NCBI GenBank assembly: GCA_018003515.1
Contig: JAGNDO010000050.1
Coordinates: 1 to 38,762, forward strand
Origin: Caldilineaceae bacterium
Lineage (GTDB): Bacteria > Chloroflexota > Anaerolineae > Caldilineales > Caldilineaceae
DNA: 38,762 bases
Reading direction: 5' to 3'
Under the pieces are notes generated by a model. The model saw only the letters and a list, made by a program, of their open reading frames with translations. It had not been told where the DNA came from and did not search any database. Shown piece after piece: positions 14,193 to 20,596 of this stretch. A program made the position numbers and the translations under genes. Each line of letters begins with the position of its first letter. Position 1 is the first letter of the stretch.

Positions 14193-17100
14193 GTGGGGTT
14201 GCTTTTCCTTTGCCTGCTTCTACTCTTGCTCCCCACCCCAGCCCAGGCCCAAGCCACCCAGCCCCCCGCCACCAGCTCGGATCTGCCCATCGACGTGGTC
14301 GTCCTTTTGGACGACTCCGGCAGCATGGCCACCTGTTTCCCCTGGCCCGAAGCCGGGCTACCCTTCAACCCGCCCTGCGCCTTCCCCAGCCCCAACCCCC
14401 CCTCGGACCCGGAGGAGCTGCGCTATAGCGCGGCCCGGCTCTTGGTGCAGTTGGCCGACGACACGGACCGCGTGGCCGTCCTGCGTTTCGACAGCCAGGT
14501 GGAAGGCGTCGGCAATCTGGGCACGCTGCAACAAGTGGGCGATGCCACTAATCGCAACCGCCTGGTCTCTACCCTGATTGCGCCCACCAACTACAACTTC
14601 CGCGGCTACACCCGCATGGACCTGGCCTTGGAACAGGCCACGGCTCTCCTGGCCTCTGTGAAAGAACCGGGCCGCAGCCAGTACATTTTGCTCCTCACCG
14701 ACGGCGAACCCAGCCAGCCCAGCGGCGCGGGGCTGCAACGCCCCCGGGTGGAAGCCACGGTCCAGACCCTGCGGGCGGATGACGTACTCGCCTTCCCCGT
14801 GGTGCTGTGCAACCCCAACGCCGGATGCGCCGGGGAATTCCTGCGTGCCCGCTTCGACCAGGAATTGGTGCGAGAGGCCAAGACCGCCGGAGATCTGCTC
14901 CAAGTCTTTAGCCAAATTTTCGCCGAAATCAAGCGAGATCGCTCCGTCATCACCGCCCCGACCGGAGACGGCACCATCCAATTCACCACCCGCCCCAGCC
15001 AAGCCGCCCAGCAGATCACCCTGATCACCCCACGGGGCGGACTGGCCGGGATCGATCTGGACGGCGCGCCCGTGGTCACCGCCGGGCTGTTGGACGACCC
15101 CAACATCGAACTCAACACGGTCTCCGTCTCGCCCCTGCCATCCGGCGCGTGGACCGTGCGCACCACGGACCCCAGCGGCTTCACGGTCATCCAGGCCGAC
15201 AGCTATCCCGAACTGCTCTTCCCCCCGGCCAGCGTGGCGGATAGCTCGGCGTCTGTGCGCTACTTCCCCGCCGGCAAGCCGCCCTTGATTGTGGCCCGTG
15301 GTGTCGGCCCCGCCGCAGGAGAACCCCTCTCCTTCAACGGCAGTGTGGACTTGGCCCCCATCGGCGACGGCAACGTCCAGGCCATTCAACTGAGCAGCGA
15401 GCCGGACGAGGTGGTGCTTCAATTGGGCAACGACACGGCCCCCTTGCAATTGGTGCGCCGCTATCGTGTCGAGGCCCGCTCGGATCTGCCCGCGGCCCAG
15501 GTTTTCTCGCCCTTGCCCAGTGATCCCGGCTTGCTGGACACCGGCAAGATCCGGCTGCAAGTGGGCTTCTCCGCCGGGGCGACCGTGGGCGGACTGCGGG
15601 CGTCGGTCTATGTCACAGACGAGACCGATGATGACCAAGGCCGGGGCCTCCCGGTCTATCAGGCCAACCTGACTTGCGCCGGGGCATTGTGTACGGACGA
15701 AAACTGGGAACCGGCGGATGGCCGCACCTATCGCATGGTCTACACCGTCAGCGCCCAGACCGACACGAAGACTGGCCCCATCCGCTACGGCGACTATGCC
15801 GAAACCGATTTGGTCATGGCCCCGGCGGTCTATCTGCGGGGCCTGCCCGCCACGGTGGACCTGGCCCAAATCCCGACGGAGGGCTTGCCCATCACTGTCA
15901 TGGCCGGGACAACCGAGGAGATTGGCCGGGTGAGCGGGCGGCTGGTCTTGCGCCGGGACGACACGGGGGAAGTTCTGCCCACGGTCGGCACAGGCTTCAC
16001 CACGGACGTGCCCGAAAGCGGTGGCGTGGAGGCCCTCTTCCGGGTGGACGGGCTGACCAATCTGCGCCCTGGCGCGTACAGCGGCGAGCTGGTGTTGGAG
16101 GTCACAGACCCCAACGGCCTGCCCATGAGCGTCAGCGTGCGCCCCGGCAAAATTTTGCCCGTCACCCTGAGCGTGCCTCGACCCACGGCCTTGCTGGACG
16201 CCACCACGGCCGATTTCGGGCAGATTGCCTTCAGTTCTTCCCCAAGTATACAACTGGCCGATCCGGCGCTTCTGGGGGTCAAATTTGAGGGCGACCCCTT
16301 CCCCATCACCGCCCAGATGACCGATTCCACCTGTACGGATGTCACCGCTGCGGGGGGGGATGCCGTGCCCGCGGGCGATGGCTTGACCCTGCCCATCCGC
16401 CTGCAACGTCTCACCCCCCTCCAACCCGGCGAATGTAGCGGGCTGATCAGCCTGAGCGGCCCGACCGAAGACTACGATGTGCGCCCCGCCCAAATCGCCT
16501 ATCGAGTGCGGGTGGCGGACCCGGAATGGGCCGTCATCACCGGGGATGTGGACTTCCGCAACCTGGGCCGGGCCGGGGAGCGGGCCACGGGCGTGCTCAC
16601 CATGCGCTATGCGGGCAAAACCCCGTTTATGGTCACTTTGGCCGACGTCTCCGCCACGAGCGAGATCGGCGGTGACACTGGGCCGGTGCAATTGGGGGCC
16701 GAGGCGATTGAAATGCCCTTGGTGGAGGTCAACGGACCGCCCAACGCGGATGGGCTGTACGAAGTGCCCATCACCTTGGTGGCCCGCAAGGCCATCCCCA
16801 AGGACGCCTGGCAGGGCAGCTATTATGCCGGGCGGCTGGGCTTGTCCATCCAAGGGCTGTCCGGCGAAGTGCGGCCGGTCAGCGTCAGCTTCCGCAGCCC
16901 GACCTTTTTGCAACGCTATATCACCCCGTGGCTGGTGCCGATTTACAGCCTGCCCTGGGGCATCATCACCTGGCCGTTGACCTTGCTGCTGCTTTTGGTC
17001 CTCGTCGCCCGCATCCGCGGCGGCGGGGTGGACGAGGATGAACCCGTGCCCGTGGCTACCCTCCATATGCCCACGGCCCAGGACTTGCCCGCGGCCCCGG

Positions 17101-17267
17101 CCATTGAGGTCAGCCCGGCGGCTCTGGCCACCGAGTCCGCTGGCGGTTCAAAATGGGGCGGCGGCGATTGGGGCAACGTGTGGGACTCCGCGCCTGTGGG
17201 TCCGGCGGCATCACCTGAGCCGGTCAATGGGAATGGGAACGGCAGTCCGTGGGCGAGCGGGTGGTAA
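14193..17267 (+). CDS. vWA-domain type I membrane protein of the tubulin-like system
   Basis: I chose GTG 14193, with GGGAGGG 6-7 nt upstream, giving 1024 residues with a leading signal peptide (LLFLCLLLLLLPTPAQA). The frame is open to ATG 13848, but that stretch crosses palindromic repeats. The vWA domain (about 34-250) has a MIDAS DDSGSM (Asp40, Ser42, Ser44), YTRMDLAL and LLLTDGEPSQ, so it should bind a divalent metal and a protein ligand outside the membrane. A long region (about 260-900) of beta-sandwich-like repeats follows, then one membrane helix (about 912-937, IITWPLTLLLLLVLVARI) and a 75-residue cytosolic tail rich in Trp and Gly (SKWGGGDWGNVWDS...GSPWASGW). It is upstream of a tubulin-superfamily gene on the same strand. 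A vWA protein is a stated component of the predicted FtsZ-like-1 membrane-remodelling system. Confidence 0.85.
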   Translation: MGLLFLCLLLLLLPTPAQAQATQPPATSSDLPIDVVVLLDDSGSMATCFPWPEAGLPFNPPCAFPSPNPPSDPEELRYSAARLLVQLADDTDRVAVLRFDSQVEGVGNLGTLQQVGDATNRNRLVSTLIAPTNYNFRGYTRMDLALEQATALLASVKEPGRSQYILLLTDGEPSQPSGAGLQRPRVEATVQTLRADDVLAFPVVLCNPNAGCAGEFLRARFDQELVREAKTAGDLLQVFSQIFAEIKRDRSVITAPTGDGTIQFTTRPSQAAQQITLITPRGGLAGIDLDGAPVVTAGLLDDPNIELNTVSVSPLPSGAWTVRTTDPSGFTVIQADSYPELLFPPASVADSSASVRYFPAGKPPLIVARGVGPAAGEPLSFNGSVDLAPIGDGNVQAIQLSSEPDEVVLQLGNDTAPLQLVRRYRVEARSDLPAAQVFSPLPSDPGLLDTGKIRLQVGFSAGATVGGLRASVYVTDETDDDQGRGLPVYQANLTCAGALCTDENWEPADGRTYRMVYTVSAQTDTKTGPIRYGDYAETDLVMAPAVYLRGLPATVDLAQIPTEGLPITVMAGTTEEIGRVSGRLVLRRDDTGEVLPTVGTGFTTDVPESGGVEALFRVDGLTNLRPGAYSGELVLEVTDPNGLPMSVSVRPGKILPVTLSVPRPTALLDATTADFGQIAFSSSPSIQLADPALLGVKFEGDPFPITAQMTDSTCTDVTAAGGDAVPAGDGLTLPIRLQRLTPLQPGECSGLISLSGPTEDYDVRPAQIAYRVRVADPEWAVITGDVDFRNLGRAGERATGVLTMRYAGKTPFMVTLADVSATSEIGGDTGPVQLGAEAIEMPLVEVNGPPNADGLYEVPITLVARKAIPKDAWQGSYYAGRLGLSIQGLSGEVRPVSVSFRSPTFLQRYITPWLVPIYSLPWGIITWPLTLLLLLVLVARIRGGGVDEDEPVPVATLHMPTAQDLPAAPAIEVSPAALATESAGGSKWGGGDWGNVWDSAPVGPAASPEPVNGNGNGSPWASGW

Positions 17268-17343
17268 AATATGGATATTCGCCAGCTTGTCTTGGATTAA
17301 ACTTTGATTTACGCCGACAGAATGACCTGCAAGGAGTTGAACT

Positions 17344-17580
17344 ATGCTGATGACACGAGAACAGATTATCGAACGGGATGAAGATGTGCTGGGCGGGATG
17401 CCTGTCTTTGCAGGAACCAGGGTTCTGGCCAAGACGCTGACCGATTACTTGGAAGCTGGCGACACCCTGGATGAGTTTCTGGACAACTTTCCTTCGGTCA
17501 AACGCAGCCAGGCGATAGCTTTTCTGGAACTAGCGCGCACATCCCTTGAGGCTCAGATTAGTCATGCGTATTCTGATTGA
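17344..17580 (+). CDS. DUF433 family antitoxin
   Basis: The protein has 78 residues. AAGGAG lies 7 nt before ATG 17344. The sequence IIERDEDVLGGMPVFAGTRVLAKTLTDYLEAGDTLDEFLDNFPSV is the classical DUF433 signature: a small winged-helix-like domain with GxPVxxGTRV that neutralises DUF5615 PIN-like toxins and may repress its own promoter. Its end overlaps the start of the toxin gene by 17 nt, as usual for such modules. It sits between two genes of the vWA/tubulin-like cluster, 76 bp after the vWA stop. Confidence 0.93.
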   Translation: MLMTREQIIERDEDVLGGMPVFAGTRVLAKTLTDYLEAGDTLDEFLDNFPSVKRSQAIAFLELARTSLEAQISHAYSD

Positions 17581-17884
17581 CGAGTGCCTGCCTCGAAAAC
17601 TGAAGGCCGAACTGGCCGAACACGAGGTAATGACCGTGTCGGAACGTGGATGGAGCGGCACGAAGAACGGCAAGCTGCTTCGTGCCGCCCAGACCGAATT
17701 CGATGTGTTTATTACCATCGATCGGGGTATCAGATTTCAGCAGAACGCGGCCTTACTTGAGATTGCCGTTATCCAGTTATCGGCCCATACCAATCGGCTG
17801 CAAGATCTGCTGCCTTTGATCCCGACCTTGAAACGACAGCTTTTCGAAATCCAACCTGGGCAAGTCGTAGTTGTCTCGGCCTGA
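17564..17884 (+). CDS. DUF5615 PIN-like toxin
   Basis: The protein has 106 residues from ATG 17564. The start MRILIDECLPRKLKAELAEHEVMTV is the family's usual one, and an upstream start at 17546 adds nothing recognisable. Acidic residues Asp6/Glu7 (LIDECL) and the later FITIDRGIRFQQN segment are the PIN-like catalytic positions, so it is probably an RNase toxin. It is translationally coupled to the DUF433 antitoxin by a 17-nt overlap. The 46-bp gap to the tubulin-like gene means the pair may be co-transcribed with that cluster. Confidence 0.92.
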   Translation: MRILIDECLPRKLKAELAEHEVMTVSERGWSGTKNGKLLRAAQTEFDVFITIDRGIRFQQNAALLEIAVIQLSAHTNRLQDLLPLIPTLKRQLFEIQPGQVVVVSA

Positions 17885-17930
17885 CCTGATCCAGCGCAAA
17901 TCAGCGTTCCAATCTTTCGGAGCAAACTCT

Positions 17931-20459
17931 ATGAACCAATCAACCTCTCCCCGCACAGAAAAACCCACCATCTATCCCACCCTCGTCATCGGCGTGGGGG
18001 GCATGGGGACGAACACCGTGCGGGCGGCCAAACGGCGCTTCCGCATGGCCTGGGGCGGGGACAAGCTGCCCGGCATGATCCAGCTCATGGCTTTGGACAC
18101 GGAACCCCTGGTCAACCGGCTGGACCAGGAACCCCTCTTCGCCGACGAGTTCGCCTACATGGGCAAGTTCGACGCCACCCGGCTGGTGGACAACATCGAC
18201 AACCACCCGGAGATCGGGCGCTGGTGGAACTATCCCTCCATCCCCCTGGGGTATATCCACAACGGGGCCAAGCAGTTGCGGCCCATCGGGCGGCTCTCGT
18301 TCTTCCGCAACTATGTCACCTTCAAACGCCAGTTGGAGAACAAATACGCCAACCTGGACAAGATCCGGGACATGGAGATGGCCCAAAATCGAGGCTTCCC
18401 GGTCATGGGCAACTATCAACTGGTCTACATCGTCAGCAGCCTGTGCGGTGGCACGGGCGCGGGCATGTTCTTGGACGTGGCCCACCGGGTGCGGGCCATG
18501 GTGCGCAGCAACGCCCGCATCGTGGGTATTTTCTATCTGCCCGAAGTGCTGGAAGAGGAGATCGCCAGCGATCTGCAACGGCGGCGCATCCAGGCCAATG
18601 CCTATGCCGCCCTCAAAGAGCTAAATTATTTCCAGGAGACCCAGACCTTCCAGGAACTCTATCCCAGCGAGCAACGGCTCCTGCCCGACACGCCGTATAC
18701 GCCCTTCGACTTCATCTTCCTGCTCAACCGCACCAACCGGGATGGGCGCAGCCTCAGCCGCAAGAGCGACGCCGAGCATCTGGCCGCCCATCTGATCCAG
18801 CTCACGGCCATGAGCCATCTGAGCAGCGACATTTTGGGCTTGGAAGTCAACGTGGTGCGGGAGCGTATGCGGGATTCGGCCCCCGCCGCTATGGTCACGG
18901 ATAAACGGCTCTCGGAGCTAGAGGCGGCCAAGAACCGCCATTTTCTGGTCTATAGTAGCTTTGCCACCTCGGCCTTGGTGGCCCCCCACGAATCATTGGT
19001 CAACTTCTGGCGGCGGGCCTTTGTGGCGGATCTGATCCGCCGCTTTGCCGCCGGACCCGCCCTGGATGATCCCCGCACGGCCCTTTCCCCCCAGGACCGC
19101 CAGCGGGTACTCTCCATCTGGCAGACCCTGCTGGGCCAACTGCTCCTGCGCTTTGCCAGCCTGGACAACGAACAGCTTGACGCCATTCTCGAAGAGGTGG
19201 GCGAACAGCGGGGGGCCTGGCATAGCTTCCGGGAACCGGTCCACGCCGCCCTGCGCCAGGCCCTGGTCGAGACCGGCATCCGGGGCGCGTTGGCCCTGTG
19301 TGATCTGATCGGTCCCCAAAATCCCGCTGGTGCCCCCATTGAATCCTTGCCCCGGCAGCGTCTCTTCCAGCTGGACGGCCACCCGGTCAGCGAGGACGAG
19401 CGCCAGACCTGGCGGCGACTTCTGGCCCAAGATGACAGCACCGCCGAGCGCATCAGCCAACTCGCCGGCGGCTTTGGCGACCTGATTCTCACCGCCTTCA
19501 GCCCCCGCCAGGCTCGTGACCGCCAGAAGGATCTCTCTCGACGCAAAGCCTTCGCCCGGGTCTATCAGCGCCGGGACACGGTGGAACGCACCATCGTCGA
19601 CCAACTGGGCCAATGGGCGGGCAGCCTGCGCGAAGCCCTGCGCGGCCAAGTCGCCGCCTGCGGCATCGCCCTCAGCCGGGCCAACGCCGAGGCCAGCCGC
19701 ATGGCCGACCGCATCGACCCCCGCATTCCCGACGGCACACCGGGCACCAGCACCTATTACGAACTGGAAACCGGAGCCATTGGCCGGGACTATCTGCAAC
19801 ACTTCTATCGCCGGGCCGCGGCCGCCGTGGGCAGCGAGGATTGGACCAATCTGCTCTCCGGCCTCATGGACCGCCTGCTTGCCGGCCCCACCACCGTGGC
19901 CGCGGACCAGGTCTTCACCGTGCTGGACGCCGCCGTGGCCGGGGACATGGGCCTGCTCTCCCGCATCCATAACATGGTGGACATCCGCCACGTCATCACC
20001 GTGCAGCACGACCAGGAGGTGGAGGCCGCCCGCCAACGCCCGGACAACCGCATTCATCAATGGCTGGACCGCCTCAACCCCTACATCCGCTGGGATTCGG
20101 ACCGCTTTAGCTTCCAAGACGCGGACCTGGAGCACATCCGCCTGGCCGCCACCCCGGTGGCTCGCGAAGATGACCCCAAGCTGGCCGCGGCCATGATCGG
20201 CCAGGAAAATCTCAAGTGGATCCCCACGGGCGACCCCAGCCGCATGGACGCGGTCTGGATCGTCCACGGCCTCCCCGTCACCCTGCTAGAGGGGCTGGAA
20301 CAATACAAGGCCCAATACGAAAACCGCCAGGACTTCCCCATCCCCCAAGAGTTCCACCTCAACCCCACCTGGGCCGCCCTCCCCGACATCGCCCCGGAAG
20401 ACAACATGGATCTCGATCCGTTGGCCGAGGATCTGTTTGCTCGGCGGCGGCACGGATAG
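17931..20459 (+). CDS. Tubulin/FtsZ-superfamily protein (Tubulin_2-like)
   Basis: The protein has 842 residues from ATG 17931, with GGAG 9 nt upstream. The N-terminal Rossmann-like GTPase has the superfamily loops: T1 GVGGMGTNTV (21-30), T2 region LMALDTEPLV (53-61) and the tubulin signature CGGTGAGMF (172-180), followed by DVAHRVRAMVRSNARIVGIFYLPE. It should bind GTP and perhaps polymerise. It is much longer than FtsZ (about 380); the C-terminal 500 residues have no recognised domain and are mostly helical and charged. No membrane segment is visible, so it is cytosolic. Neighbours are a vWA membrane protein and a membrane-anchored relative of this protein. This matches the FtsZ-like/vWA system proposed for membrane remodelling. 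Biochemical activity is unproven. Confidence 0.88.
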   Translation: MNQSTSPRTEKPTIYPTLVIGVGGMGTNTVRAAKRRFRMAWGGDKLPGMIQLMALDTEPLVNRLDQEPLFADEFAYMGKFDATRLVDNIDNHPEIGRWWNYPSIPLGYIHNGAKQLRPIGRLSFFRNYVTFKRQLENKYANLDKIRDMEMAQNRGFPVMGNYQLVYIVSSLCGGTGAGMFLDVAHRVRAMVRSNARIVGIFYLPEVLEEEIASDLQRRRIQANAYAALKELNYFQETQTFQELYPSEQRLLPDTPYTPFDFIFLLNRTNRDGRSLSRKSDAEHLAAHLIQLTAMSHLSSDILGLEVNVVRERMRDSAPAAMVTDKRLSELEAAKNRHFLVYSSFATSALVAPHESLVNFWRRAFVADLIRRFAAGPALDDPRTALSPQDRQRVLSIWQTLLGQLLLRFASLDNEQLDAILEEVGEQRGAWHSFREPVHAALRQALVETGIRGALALCDLIGPQNPAGAPIESLPRQRLFQLDGHPVSEDERQTWRRLLAQDDSTAERISQLAGGFGDLILTAFSPRQARDRQKDLSRRKAFARVYQRRDTVERTIVDQLGQWAGSLREALRGQVAACGIALSRANAEASRMADRIDPRIPDGTPGTSTYYELETGAIGRDYLQHFYRRAAAAVGSEDWTNLLSGLMDRLLAGPTTVAADQVFTVLDAAVAGDMGLLSRIHNMVDIRHVITVQHDQEVEAARQRPDNRIHQWLDRLNPYIRWDSDRFSFQDADLEHIRLAATPVAREDDPKLAAAMIGQENLKWIPTGDPSRMDAVWIVHGLPVTLLEGLEQYKAQYENRQDFPIPQEFHLNPTWAALPDIAPEDNMDLDPLAEDLFARRRHG

Positions 20460-20596
20460 GGGAATATCGAGTAATACGTATCGAGTATTTTGTCTTGTCA
20501 ACGACCGATCGGCCCTTGAAACCCCCAAAGGGCCAACACCACAAAAAATACTCGATACACGACACTCGATACGCTCTCTCAACCCAGGACTTGCCC
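20460..20596. repeat. Inverted ATCGAGTATTTT repeats with inner GGCCCTT hairpin
   Basis: Arms 20478-20491 (GTATCGAGTATTTT) and 20545-20558 are perfect inverted copies. Within the loop, GGCCCTTG and CAAAGGGCC form a second hairpin around 20511-20534. Additional partial ATCGAGTA and ACTCGATAC units flank both arms. The 137-bp gap therefore folds almost completely and may set the ratio of the two flanking gene products by partial termination or RNA processing. Confidence 0.75.

Noticed and set aside
14358-17066. A 902-residue minus-strand open frame opposite the vWA gene
   Set aside because: High GC leaves the opposite frame open; it is rich in Gly, His and Gln with no domain, whereas the plus strand encodes a clear signal peptide, MIDAS and membrane helix.
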